From Pseudomonas lactucae (GTDB lineage: Bacteria > Pseudomonadota > Gammaproteobacteria > Pseudomonadales > Pseudomonadaceae), in NCBI RefSeq assembly GCF_016937615.1, contig NZ_JAFHKI010000022.1, positions 1-32,456 on the forward strand: a DNA stretch of 32,456 nucleotides. Direction: 5' to 3'. Every line of letters starts with the position of its first letter. Position 1 is the stretch's first letter. This document shows, piece by piece, positions 24,310 through 32,292 of this stretch. A program made the translations under genes and the position numbers. Under the pieces are notes generated by a model, which saw only the letters and a program-made list of their open reading frames with translations, had not been told where the DNA came from and did not search any database.

Positions 24310-24440
24310 GGATCGATCTCCTTTCATCAGTCATCACGAAGGGCCGCCGCGGCAATCGTCACAGGTTTCATGGCCCTTCCTTGATGACCAGAAGATCGAA
24401 TGAAGGCATCGAAATTTTGCGTTCTCCCTCCGATGAGCAG

Positions 24441-24755
24441 TCAGTCGTCTGCGTGCTGGTGCGCATCAGCGCAGGGCAATCGACCGGACTCGCCACCCGC
24501 GATCCTTTCGGCCTGGTCAATCCCGCGCTTGAGCGCGTCGCGCACCGTCCATTCCGCGCCCGGCAACTGCCGGGTTCGTTCGACGACACACTCCCCTGTG
24601 GCGGTGTAGACGCTGATCAGGATTTCAATGTCAGCGTCCTCGCGTTCCCGGGCCCTGACTTCGATATGGCAACCGTTTTCCACTTCCTGGGTAAAGCACT
24701 CTTCGTCCAGCGCCTTGGCGGCCCACGCCTTATAGGTATTGCCACGAATAAACAT
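24441..24755 (-). CDS. Hypothetical protein of 104 residues
   Basis: This 104-residue soluble protein starts MFIRGNTYKAWAAKALDEE and contains a beta-rich middle (CHIEVRAREREDADIEILISVYTATGECVVERTRQLPG). An EWTVRDALKRGIDQAERIAGG helix follows, and the tail is His/Asp-rich (DAHQHADD). I do not recognise the family. GGAG lies about eight bases before the ATG at 24755, which supports it over 24770. It precedes the ferritin-like operon on the same strand by 131 bases and may share its regulation. A 7-bp hairpin lies just upstream at 24775-24792. Confidence 0.7.
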   Translation of the reverse strand: MFIRGNTYKAWAAKALDEECFTQEVENGCHIEVRAREREDADIEILISVYTATGECVVERTRQLPGAEWTVRDALKRGIDQAERIAGGESGRLPCADAHQHADD

Positions 24756-25130
24756 AGTGTTCTCCACCAACGTTAGTTGAGCGCCCTCAACTTACCTGAC
24801 AACTTGATTACCTCACGCACCTATTAAAACGCCGTCACCGTTTCGCTTGTTAAACCGTTCGTCAGGCGACGTAACAAATTGTTAAACCAACCCGGAAGAC
24901 CCCATTCAAACCTTTCGGGAGCTGGCTGCAACACGCCCCGCCGCCCAACCTTGAACCCAACAAAACCGGGGATTTATCCGTGGCGGGCGGCTTATTGCCA
25001 GGCGTTAGCCGACTGACGACAACGGGGCCTGTAACAAGCGCAGCGTCAGTGCGTCGACAGACTAACTTGCGAACGCAATTGCGGCAGTTTCAACAGGGAA
25101 ACAGTGGAACTTTCAACACAGGAGCAGGGC
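24756..25130. other. Divergent regulatory region between the 104-aa gene and cyoA
   Basis: No gene is supported. The region holds a hairpin AGTTGAG-CGCC-CTCAACT at 24775-24792, a 10-bp direct repeat TTGTTAAACC at 24847-24856 and 24879-24888, and an overlapping palindrome TAACAA-A-TTGTTA at 24872-24884. A further inverted repeat TTGCG-AA-CGCAA lies at 25068-25079. These look like regulator sites; no Anr/Fnr-type TTGAT-N4-ATCAA box was seen. Confidence 0.5.
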
Positions 25131-26048
25131 ATGAATAGAATGCTTGGGTATTGCCTGGTCTCACTCACCGGCATGTTCTTGTTAACCGGTTGCAATCTGG
25201 TGGTATTCAACCCCAAGGGGCAGATTGCAACCGATGAACGCGACCTGATTATCCTCGCCACGGGCCTGATGTTGCTGGTGGTGGTGCCGGTGATCGTGCT
25301 GACATTCGTGTTTGCCTACCGCTACCGCGCGACCAACAAAACAGCGCGCTACTCCCCCCGCTGGGCCAGTTCACACAAAATCGAAGCGGTGGTCTGGGGC
25401 GTTCCGTTGCTTATCATCATTGCCCTGGGGTGGGTCACCTGGGTAACCACTCACGCCCTGGACCCCTATCGACCGCTCGACTCGGACACACCACCAATCA
25501 ACGTGCAAGTGGTCGCCACCGACTGGAAATGGCTGTTCATCTACCCCGACCTGGGCATCGCCAGCGTCAATGAGCTGGCCCTGCCGGTACACACGCCGGT
25601 GAGCTTTACCATCACCTCCGACGCCGCCATGACTTCCTTTTTTATCCCGGCCCTGGGCGGACAGATCTACGCCATGGCCGGCATGCAGACCAGGCTGCAC
25701 CTGATCGCCGACGAAACCGGCGTGTTCAGGGGGATTGCCGCCAACTACAACGGCCCCGGTTTTTCCGACATGCACTTCGCCACGCTGTCACTGCGCCCTG
25801 CCGACTTCCAGGCCTGGGTCGAAAAGGTCAAGGGCGCGGCAAGGCCCCTCGACCCAAACAGCTATGCGCAATTGGCCAAGCCCAGCACCCGCCACCCGGT
25901 GACCTATTACTCGGCGGTACAGGAGCGATTGTTCCTGGACATCGTCGACAAGTACGAAGGCATGAACAAGGCCGATAAAAGGCGCGGCCAGACGCAGTTG
26001 AACGACGCCGGCAAGCGTTCCGATCACTACCTGGTCAAGGAGCAATAA
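25131..26048 (+). CDS. cyoA: Cytochrome bo3 ubiquinol oxidase subunit II
   Basis: This 305-residue subunit has a lipoprotein signal ([30 protein letters not shown], lipidation Cys about 21) and two membrane helices. A periplasmic cupredoxin domain follows, containing [25 protein letters not shown] and [28 protein letters not shown]. The copper-A ligands of cytochrome c oxidases are absent, as expected for a quinol oxidase. AGGAG six bases upstream supports ATG 25131 over the frame start at 25104. It opens the cyoABCD operon, which passes electrons from ubiquinol to oxygen and pumps protons across the inner membrane. The palindromes in 24756-25130 may control it. Confidence 0.95.
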   Translation: MNRMLGYCLVSLTGMFLLTGCNLVVFNPKGQIATDERDLIILATGLMLLVVVPVIVLTFVFAYRYRATNKTARYSPRWASSHKIEAVVWGVPLLIIIALGWVTWVTTHALDPYRPLDSDTPPINVQVVATDWKWLFIYPDLGIASVNELALPVHTPVSFTITSDAAMTSFFIPALGGQIYAMAGMQTRLHLIADETGVFRGIAANYNGPGFSDMHFATLSLRPADFQAWVEKVKGAARPLDPNSYAQLAKPSTRHPVTYYSAVQERLFLDIVDKYEGMNKADKRRGQTQLNDAGKRSDHYLVKEQ

Positions 26049-26050
26049 GC

Positions 26051-28024
26051 ATGTTCGGAAAACTATCGTGGGACGCGATTCCGACGACTGAACCCATTGT
26101 GATGTACACCCTGGCCGTCGTCGGGCTGATCGGTGTGGCGCTGGTGGGGTCGATAACCTGGAAACGCCAATGGGGGTATTTGTGGCGCGAATGGTTCACC
26201 TCGGTGGACCACAAGAAAATCGGCTGCATGTACATCATCGTCGCACTGGTGATGCTGCTGCGCGGCTTCTCCGACGCGATCATGATGCGCACCCAGCAAG
26301 CCATGGCCGCCGGCGGCGGGCCGGGTTACCTGCCGCCGGAACACTACGACCAGATCTTCACCGCCCACGGGGTGATCATGATCTTCTTCATGGCCATGCC
26401 TTTCGTGGTCGGGTTGATGAATATCGTTGTGCCGTTGCAGATCGGCGCGCGCGATGTGGCCTACCCGTTTCTCAATGCGTTGAGTTTCTGGCTGTTCGTG
26501 GTCGGCGCGGCACTGGTCAACATTTCACTCGGGGTGGGCGAGTTTGCGCGCACCGGCTGGGTTGCCTATCCGCCGTTGTCCGAGCTGGGTTACAGCCCCG
26601 GGGTCGGCGTGGACTATTACATCTGGTCACTGCAGATATCGGGCATCGGCACCTTGCTCACGGGGGTGAATTTCTTCGTGACGATCCTGAAGATGCGCAC
26701 CGAAGGCATGACCTTGTTCAAGATGCCGGTGTTCACCTGGAATGCGCTGTGCACGTCGGTGCTGATCCTGGCGTCGTTCCCGATTCTGACCGCCACCCTG
26801 CTGATGCTGAGCCTGGACCGTTACCTGGGCATGCATTTTTTCACCAACGAAGCCGGCGGCAACCCGATGATGTACGTCAACCTGATCTGGGCCTGGGGGC
26901 ACCCGGAGGTGTACATCCTGATCCTGCCGGCGTTCGGGGTATTTTCCGAAATAGCGGCCACCTTCAGCAGTAAACGGCTGTTCGGCTACGTGTCGCTGGT
27001 GTGGGCGACGATCTCGATTACCGTGCTGTCGTTCATCGTGTGGCTGCATCACTTTTTCACCATGGGCTCGGGCGGCAACGTCAACGCGTTCTTCGGCATC
27101 ATGACGATGATCATCGCCGTGCCGACCGGGGTGAAGATCTTTACCTGGCTGTTCACCATGTACCGGGGTCGAGTGCGCTTCGAAACCCCCATGCTGTGGA
27201 CCCTGGGCTTTATCGTGACGTTCAGCATCGGCGGCATGACCGGCGTCCTGCTGGCCGTGCCCGGCGCCGACTTCATGCTGCACAACAGCCTGTTCCTGAT
27301 CGCTCACTTTCACAACGTGATCATCGGCGGCGCGGTGTTCGGCTACATGGCCGGCCTGACCTACTGGTTCCCCAAGGCCTTTGGTTTTCGCTTGTACGAC
27401 AGGCTGGGGCGCATTGCCTTCTGGTGCTGGCTGACCGGCTTCTATTTCGCCTTCATGCCGTCGTATGTGCTGGGTTTCATGGGCATGACGCGCCGCCTCA
27501 ACCACTTCAACAACCCGGAGTGGCGGCCCTGGCTGCTGCTCGAACTGGCGGGCGTGGCGATTATCCTCTGCGGTGTCGCCGCCCAGGCCCTGCAACTGTT
27601 TGTCAGCATCCGCTACCGTCACCGCTATCGCGACCTCACCGGTGACCCGTGGGACGGCCGTACCCTGGAATGGGCCACCGCCTCTCCGCCACCGCTGTAC
27701 AACTTCGCCGAACAACCCAAGGTCAGCGACCTGGACGCTTACTGGGGCATGAAGGAGCGCGGCGTCAGCACCCTAAGCCACACTGATTACCGAAGCATCC
27801 ACATGCCGCGCAACACCGCCTCGGGCCTGGTCATCAGCCTGTTCGCGCTGGTCTGCAGCTTCGCCCTGGTATGGCATATCTGGTGGATGGCGGCGTTCGG
27901 CCTGGTGGCGTCGGTGGTTGCATTCGTGGTGCGCAGCTACGACGAAGACACCGTTTACTTCGTGCCTGCGCAGGAAGTCGCGCGCATCGAAACGGCACGT
28001 CTGAAAGACCTGGCAGAGGCTTGA
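26051..28024 (+). CDS. cyoB: Cytochrome bo3 ubiquinol oxidase subunit I
   Basis: This 657-residue catalytic subunit of the haem-copper oxidase family has the quinol-site segment [17 protein letters not shown] and [22 protein letters not shown] with a haem ligand histidine. [19 protein letters not shown] carries the CuB ligand and the cross-linked His-Tyr pair. [19 protein letters not shown] and [12 protein letters not shown] carry further CuB and haem ligands. More than twelve membrane helices are evident. The sequence follows E. coli CyoB closely from memory, and the key residues appear intact. It starts two bases after the cyoA stop, in a tight operon. It reduces oxygen to water and pumps protons. 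Confidence 0.97.
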   Translation: MFGKLSWDAIPTTEPIVMYTLAVVGLIGVALVGSITWKRQWGYLWREWFTSVDHKKIGCMYIIVALVMLLRGFSDAIMMRTQQAMAAGGGPGYLPPEHYDQIFTAHGVIMIFFMAMPFVVGLMNIVVPLQIGARDVAYPFLNALSFWLFVVGAALVNISLGVGEFARTGWVAYPPLSELGYSPGVGVDYYIWSLQISGIGTLLTGVNFFVTILKMRTEGMTLFKMPVFTWNALCTSVLILASFPILTATLLMLSLDRYLGMHFFTNEAGGNPMMYVNLIWAWGHPEVYILILPAFGVFSEIAATFSSKRLFGYVSLVWATISITVLSFIVWLHHFFTMGSGGNVNAFFGIMTMIIAVPTGVKIFTWLFTMYRGRVRFETPMLWTLGFIVTFSIGGMTGVLLAVPGADFMLHNSLFLIAHFHNVIIGGAVFGYMAGLTYWFPKAFGFRLYDRLGRIAFWCWLTGFYFAFMPSYVLGFMGMTRRLNHFNNPEWRPWLLLELAGVAIILCGVAAQALQLFVSIRYRHRYRDLTGDPWDGRTLEWATASPPPLYNFAEQPKVSDLDAYWGMKERGVSTLSHTDYRSIHMPRNTASGLVISLFALVCSFALVWHIWWMAAFGLVASVVAFVVRSYDEDTVYFVPAQEVARIETARLKDLAEA

Positions 28025-28027
28025 CCC

Positions 28028-28642
28028 ATGTCCCATATCGTTATCGAAAAAGACATCGCACATACCCACGAACAAGGGCACGAAGACGCCGGTTCCCTGA
28101 GCCTGTTCGGGTTCTGGATCTACCTGATGACCGACTGCATCCTGTTCGCCACCTTGTTTGCCGGCTATGCCGTGCTGCGCGACAGCGTGGCCGGCGGCCC
28201 CTCAAGCGTGGATATTTTCGAACTGCCCTATGTGCTGGGTGAAACCATGCTGTTGCTGCTGAGCAGCATCACCTACGGCTACGCAATGCTCGCCATGAAC
28301 CGTGGTCAGCAAGGGCACGTCTTGCGCTGGCTGGGGCTCACATTCGTGTTGGGCGCAGGTTTTATCGCCATGGAAATCAACGAATTCCACCACCTGATCG
28401 AAGCGGGCCACGGACCGGACCGCAGTGCATTCCTGACCGCGTTCTTCACCCTCGTGGGCACCCACGGCGCGCACGTGCTGACGGGGCTGGTGTGGATGGC
28501 GGTACTGATGGCCCAGGTTCATCAACGCGGCCTGACCACCACCAATGCCACGCGTCTCAGTTGCCTGAGCTTGTTCTGGCACTTTTTGGACGTGGTGTGG
28601 ATCTGCGTGTTTACCGTGGTCTATCTGCTGGGGGTGGTGTGA
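28028..28642 (+). CDS. cyoC: Cytochrome bo3 ubiquinol oxidase subunit III
   Basis: This 204-residue protein has five membrane helices and the subunit III signatures [25 protein letters not shown] and [14 protein letters not shown], ending in [23 protein letters not shown]. The N-terminal extension ([22 protein letters not shown]) is typical of CyoC. It starts three bases after the cyoB stop and is followed one base later by cyoD. Subunit III stabilises the catalytic core and has no metal centres. Confidence 0.95.
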   Translation: MSHIVIEKDIAHTHEQGHEDAGSLSLFGFWIYLMTDCILFATLFAGYAVLRDSVAGGPSSVDIFELPYVLGETMLLLLSSITYGYAMLAMNRGQQGHVLRWLGLTFVLGAGFIAMEINEFHHLIEAGHGPDRSAFLTAFFTLVGTHGAHVLTGLVWMAVLMAQVHQRGLTTTNATRLSCLSLFWHFLDVVWICVFTVVYLLGVV

Positions 28643-28643
28643 C

Positions 28644-28982
28644 ATGTACAAGCAAAGTTCGATTCACAGCAGCGCCGGTACAAGCCATGGCAGCAGCCGC
28701 TCTTACCTGGTGGGCTTTGTGGTGTCGGTGCTGCTGACCCTGATCCCCTTCGGCCTGGCGATGTTCCCGTCACTGCCGCGCACCGTCACCGCGTGGCTGG
28801 TGGTGGCACTGGGCGCGATCCAAATCGTGGTCCACCTCAAATTCTTCCTGCACCTGGACACGGCGCAGGAACAACGCTGGAACCTGATTGCGCTGATTTT
28901 CTCGGCGGTCATCATTGTGCTGCTGGTGGGCCTGTCGCTATGGATCATGAACAGTATTCACCACAATATGCTGGCGCACTGA
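28644..28982 (+). CDS. cyoD: Cytochrome bo3 ubiquinol oxidase subunit IV
   Basis: This 112-residue subunit has three membrane helices: SYLVGFVVSVLLTLIPFGLAMFP, AWLVVALGAIQIVVHLKFFLHLD and WNLIALIFSAVIIVLLVGLSLWIMNSIHHNML. They match the CyoD family, which assists assembly of the oxidase. It is the last gene of this operon: no cyoE (haem O synthase) follows. The next gene, the LOV kinase, lies on the opposite strand with only 38 bases between the stops. Any haem O for this oxidase must therefore come from a cyoE elsewhere in the genome. Confidence 0.94.
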   Translation: MYKQSSIHSSAGTSHGSSRSYLVGFVVSVLLTLIPFGLAMFPSLPRTVTAWLVVALGAIQIVVHLKFFLHLDTAQEQRWNLIALIFSAVIIVLLVGLSLWIMNSIHHNMLAH

Positions 28983-29020
28983 GCACTGGCGAGGCTGCGG
29001 CTACGCTAGGCGTTCGCGGG

Positions 29021-30601
29021 TTACGCATCGAGCACCGCGCGGATTTTGCGCGGCAGATCAACCGGCCGATAGGGTTTGGGAATCAGCTCGAATTCCTGCA
29101 CCTGCACATCGGCGCGCTCCAACGAGTCTTTGGCGTAGCCGGTCGTCAGCAGGATCCTGGTGCAGGGGTACAGGCGCGAGACCTCACGTGCGAGCGCTGC
29201 GCCATTCATCTCGCCCGGCATGATCAGGTCACTGAACACCAAGTCATACGTCGTGTGCTTGAGCTTGGCCAATGCTTCGGCGGCATTGAGCGCGGTGTCT
29301 GTGCGGTAACCGTAATCCGCCAGGACCACCTGCGCCAGTTCGGCCACCTCGGGCCGGTCCTCCACGATCAGGATGCGCTCGCGACCTTGCAGCGAGGTCG
29401 TCTGCGCCGGTGTCTGTTCGACCCAAGGCTGGCTGTCGTCCGCCGGAAAATACAGGCGTATCGTCGTACCGATACCGGGGGATGAATGGACCCGCGCCGC
29501 CCCGCCCGACTGCTTGACGAACCCATACACCATCGACAACCCCAGCCCCGAGCCCTTGCCCTCCTCCTTGGTCGTGAAGAACGGCTGCATGACTTTTTCC
29601 TGGATGCCGGTGGCCATGCCGTTGCCGTTATCACTGACCGAGATGCTCACATAGTCGCCCGCGGCCAGGCCAGCGTCTTGCGCGAGCACATCGCCCGGCA
29701 CCTGGACATTGCAGGTTTTGACCGTCACCGTCGGCGCGTCACGCCCCTCTAACGCATCCCTGGCGTTCGACAGCAGGTGCTGCACCGCCAGCTCCGCCTG
29801 TGCAGGGTCGACGCAACAGTTGCAGAGGTCAGGCGCGAGTTCCAGCTGCAGATCGACACCCGGCAGCGCCTGCGCCATGAAGTCCGGGCGGCTGAGCAAG
29901 CGGTTCAAGTTGATCACGCGGCTGTCGAGCCGTTGCTTGCGCGAAAACGCCAGCAATTGCTGGGTCAGGGTCTGCGCCTTTTCAGCGGCCGCCCTGGCAC
30001 GACCGGCGCTGTTGACGATGCGCTGCGGGTCGCTGCCGGGGCGCTTGGCGCTCTGCTGGATCAGTTCGAGATAGCCGACCATCACCTGCAGCAGGTTATT
30101 GAAGTCATGGGCGATACCGCCGGTCAATTGCCCCAGGGCTTCCAGGTCCTGTAGGCGACGCACCCGTCGTTCGGCGTCGTGACGCCGGCTCACGTCCAGC
30201 TGGGAAGCAAAAAAATACACCAGTTGCCCGCGCTCGTTGAACAAGGGCGCCAGGAACAATTCATTCCAGAACGTCGAGCCATCCTTTCGATAATTGATGA
30301 CCTCCACGCACACCTCGTGGTGTCGCTCCAACGCGCGCTGCACGTGGCGCAAGGCGTCCTTGTCGGTGTGCGGCCCTTGCAGAAAGCGGCAATTGCGCCC
30401 GATCACTTCATCCTGTTCATACCCCGTGAGGGCCAGGAACGCCTGGTTGGCGAAGATGATCGGATTGTCGGGCTGCGCAGGATCGGTCACGATCATCGCG
30501 CTGTGGCTGGTTTGCATGGCGGCGAAGAACAGGTCTTTGCGGTGGGCGGACAACGCCGCCAGATCGCTGTCGTGGACCACAGGCTTTGTATTTTTTGCCA
30601 A
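29021..30601 (-). CDS. Blue-light-sensing LOV hybrid histidine kinase (LOV-HK-receiver)
   Basis: This 526-residue protein opens with a LOV domain (about 25-140) carrying the flavin-cysteinyl motif GRNC71RFLQG and the flavin-contact residues N103 (NYRKDG), N113 (FWNEL) and Q134 (ASQLDV). The histidine kinase domain follows, with H165 in GGIAHDFNNLL, LLSNARDAL, SDNGNGM and GSGLGLSMVYGF. It ends in a receiver with the phospho-Asp in VFSDLIMPG and the conserved lysine in IPKPYR. This matches the LOV-HK-RR photoreceptors of pseudomonads. The start is TTG at 30601, because GGAGGTG lies six bases ahead and the next ATG is inside the LOV domain. It probably controls light-dependent behaviour such as attachment or stress; targets are not evident here. 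Confidence 0.93.
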   Translation of the reverse strand: MAKNTKPVVHDSDLAALSAHRKDLFFAAMQTSHSAMIVTDPAQPDNPIIFANQAFLALTGYEQDEVIGRNCRFLQGPHTDKDALRHVQRALERHHEVCVEVINYRKDGSTFWNELFLAPLFNERGQLVYFFASQLDVSRRHDAERRVRRLQDLEALGQLTGGIAHDFNNLLQVMVGYLELIQQSAKRPGSDPQRIVNSAGRARAAAEKAQTLTQQLLAFSRKQRLDSRVINLNRLLSRPDFMAQALPGVDLQLELAPDLCNCCVDPAQAELAVQHLLSNARDALEGRDAPTVTVKTCNVQVPGDVLAQDAGLAAGDYVSISVSDNGNGMATGIQEKVMQPFFTTKEEGKGSGLGLSMVYGFVKQSGGAARVHSSPGIGTTIRLYFPADDSQPWVEQTPAQTTSLQGRERILIVEDRPEVAELAQVVLADYGYRTDTALNAAEALAKLKHTTYDLVFSDLIMPGEMNGAALAREVSRLYPCTRILLTTGYAKDSLERADVQVQEFELIPKPYRPVDLPRKIRAVLDA

Positions 30602-30700
30602 GGTTCACCTCCGGGTCAGTGGTGCGTGTCCCATTGACCATAAAAACCGCTCGGAGTGCGACGCTGCGCTGTGGCTCTGGCTGTTGATCTTGATCTCAAG

Positions 30701-30714
30701 CACCCTCGCCACAG
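30701..30714. repeat. Degenerate REP half-element
   Basis: CACCCTCGCCACAG matches one arm of the REP family at 14108-14134 and 32269-32292 with one change, and lacks the second arm. Near it (30734-30749), CCGGCCCTGCTCGACA repeats a 16-base piece of the 3' end of the MDR gene at about 31100. Confidence 0.45.
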
Positions 30715-30755
30715 ATACCTATGCTTCGTTGGTCCGGCCCTGCTCGACAGGCCGG

Positions 30756-30986
30756 TCAATCCGCACCTTCATTGTCATCATCAGGCACAACGTCGATACC
30801 GGGCGTGCCATTGGGCGGCTTTACATCGATCTCCAGCTCGGTATCGATGTCATCGGGGTGATCCCAGTCGGTGGTCGCGTTGGGGTCTTCCTCACGCCCG
30901 GCCGTGCCGACCAGGCAACCGTCGTCATTCGGGTCACCCAGGTCTTCATGGGAGTCCTGCTGGGGATGGGAGGGGTCATGTTTCAT
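30756..30986 (-). CDS. Small, very acidic hypothetical protein
   Basis: This 76-residue protein starts MKHDPSHPQQDSHEDLGDPNDDG and ends IDVVPDDDNEGAD. More than a quarter of the residues are Asp or Glu, with many Pro and Gly, so it is probably disordered. TGGAG lies eight bases before the ATG at 30986, which supports it over 31004. No family is recognised. It lies between the LOV kinase and the MDR oxidoreductase, all on the minus strand, but the long gap (82 bases to 31068 and 154 to 30602) and REP fragment suggest separate transcription. Confidence 0.7.
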   Translation of the reverse strand: MKHDPSHPQQDSHEDLGDPNDDGCLVGTAGREEDPNATTDWDHPDDIDTELEIDVKPPNGTPGIDVVPDDDNEGAD

Positions 30987-31067
30987 GGGAAATCTCCAGT
31001 TCACCGGTGATAATCCCTTGGAATCGCATTTGGCTCTGGAGTGCGCGAAAAAGGACGAATGGCGTAC

Positions 31068-32066
31068 TCAGTGGATGCGGATGCACACCTTGCCTTTGGA
31101 CCGGCCCTGCTCGACATACGTCAATGCCTCGGCCGTCGACTCAAAAGGGAAGCAACGGTCAATCACCGGTTTGATCGATCCCGCTTCGATCAGCGCGGTG
31201 ATCGCCTGCAGCTGCGCGCCGTCGGCGCGCATGAACAAAAATGTGTAGCCTACGCCCCGCTTGCGTGCCTTGCGTCGAATCCCGCTGCTGAGCAGGCGCA
31301 TGACCTGTCGCAGCAGCCAGGACAAGCCTTGCGCCTGGGCGAATTGCGCGGTCGGCGGGCCCGAAATGGAAATGAGCTGCCCGCCAGGCTTGAGCACGTT
31401 GAGCGACTGTTCGAGTACATCGCCACCGAGGCTGTTCAACACCACGTCAAAACCCTGCAGCTCGTCGGCAAAATTTTGCTGTGTGTAGTCGATGACCACG
31501 TCCGCGCCCAGCGCTTTGACCCACTCGACATTCGCCGTACTGGTGGTGGTCGCGACAAATGCGCCGAGGTGTTTGGCGAGCTGGATGGCCAGCGTGCCGA
31601 CACCGCCGGACCCGGCGTGAATCAATACCTTCTGGCCGGGTTTCACCTGGGCGGTCTCCACCAGTGCCTGCCAGGCGGTGAGTGCGATCAAGGGAATGGA
31701 CGCGGCCTGGAGCATGTCCAGGTTCGTGGGCTTGAGCGCCAAGGCGTGCTCGTTCACGGCAATCCGCTCGGCGAAGGTACCGATGCGCCCGTCGGGAGGA
31801 CGTGCGTAGACTTCATCGCCGGCCTTGAAGCGCGTAACCGCCGAGCCGATGCCGACCACCACACCGGCCAGATCATTGCCCAACACCAGGGGCAATGCGT
31901 AGGGCAGGATCAGCTTGAACTCCCCCGCCCTGATCTTTGAGTCCAACGGGTTCACGCTGGCGGCGTGAATTCGGACCAGCACATCGTGCTCCCCCACCAC
32001 CGGCTCGGGTACTTCACCCATCGCGCCGTTGCGCTTGCCGTAACGCTCTATGAAAAATGCCTTCAT
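31068..32066 (-). CDS. NADP-dependent zinc-independent MDR oxidoreductase (quinone oxidoreductase-like)
   Basis: This 332-residue medium-chain reductase has an N-terminal GroES-like domain (MKAFFIERYGKRNGAMGEVPEPVVGEHDVLVRIHAASVNPLDSKIRAGEF, then LGNDLAGVVVGIG). The nucleotide-binding motif follows in VKPGQKVLIHAGSGGVGTLAIQLAKHLGA, then KALGADVVIDYTQQNF. It lacks the zinc-ligand cysteines of alcohol dehydrogenases, which fits the quinone oxidoreductase/enoyl reductase group. These use NADPH to reduce quinones or conjugated enones. ATG 32066 begins the family's usual MKAF start, although only a weak AAGAG lies ahead of it. The adjacent upstream fragment of an alpha/beta hydrolase on the same strand ends 45 bases before it. 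Substrate unknown. Confidence 0.9.
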   Translation of the reverse strand: MKAFFIERYGKRNGAMGEVPEPVVGEHDVLVRIHAASVNPLDSKIRAGEFKLILPYALPLVLGNDLAGVVVGIGSAVTRFKAGDEVYARPPDGRIGTFAERIAVNEHALALKPTNLDMLQAASIPLIALTAWQALVETAQVKPGQKVLIHAGSGGVGTLAIQLAKHLGAFVATTTSTANVEWVKALGADVVIDYTQQNFADELQGFDVVLNSLGGDVLEQSLNVLKPGGQLISISGPPTAQFAQAQGLSWLLRQVMRLLSSGIRRKARKRGVGYTFLFMRADGAQLQAITALIEAGSIKPVIDRCFPFESTAEALTYVEQGRSKGKVCIRIH

Positions 32067-32111
32067 GCTGCGGATACTCTTGTCAGTGGGAGGAAAACGG
32101 CGTCAAAGCGC

Positions 32112-32270
32112 TCAAGCGTCAAGGAACGCCCGCGCCTGGGCGACAAACTCAGCGTAGTACTGGAAAATCCCGCCGTGCCCGGCGTCCTTGTAAAGAATCA
32201 ACTGGGCACCGGGAATGCGCCTGGCCAGCTCGATCGAATTGGCCGTGGGCACCATGATGTCGTGATGGCT
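32112..32270 (-). pseudogene. 3' fragment of an alpha/beta hydrolase
   Basis: Read on the minus strand, the sequence ends HHDIMVPTANSIELARRIPGAQLILYKDAGHGGIFQYYAEFVAQARAFLDA and a TGA at 32112-32114. This is the C-terminal end of an alpha/beta hydrolase, with the acid residue in HHDIMVP and the catalytic histidine in DAGHGGIF. The similarity stops at about 32270, exactly where the REP-like element starts, and no upstream part is found. About 50 residues of a 270-300 residue enzyme remain. The fragment is a deletion or insertion remnant; its last function is unknown. Confidence 0.75.
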
Positions 32271-32292
32271 GTGGCGAGGGAGCTTGCTCCCG
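32269..32292. repeat. REP element at the hydrolase breakpoint
   Basis: CTGTGGCGAGGGAGCTTGCTCCCG contains the perfect hairpin GGGAGC-TT-GCTCCC. It is the inverse orientation of the copy at 14108-14134 and directly abuts the truncated hydrolase. Confidence 0.8.

Noticed and set aside
22274..24384. Plus-strand frames of 303 and 315 codons opposite the ferritin-like genes
   Set aside because: They mirror recognised ferritin-like proteins and show no independent motif.
26627..27715. A 362-codon minus-strand frame inside cyoB
   Set aside because: It is antisense to one of the most conserved genes in the window and is His/Gln/Arg-rich, as such shadows usually are.
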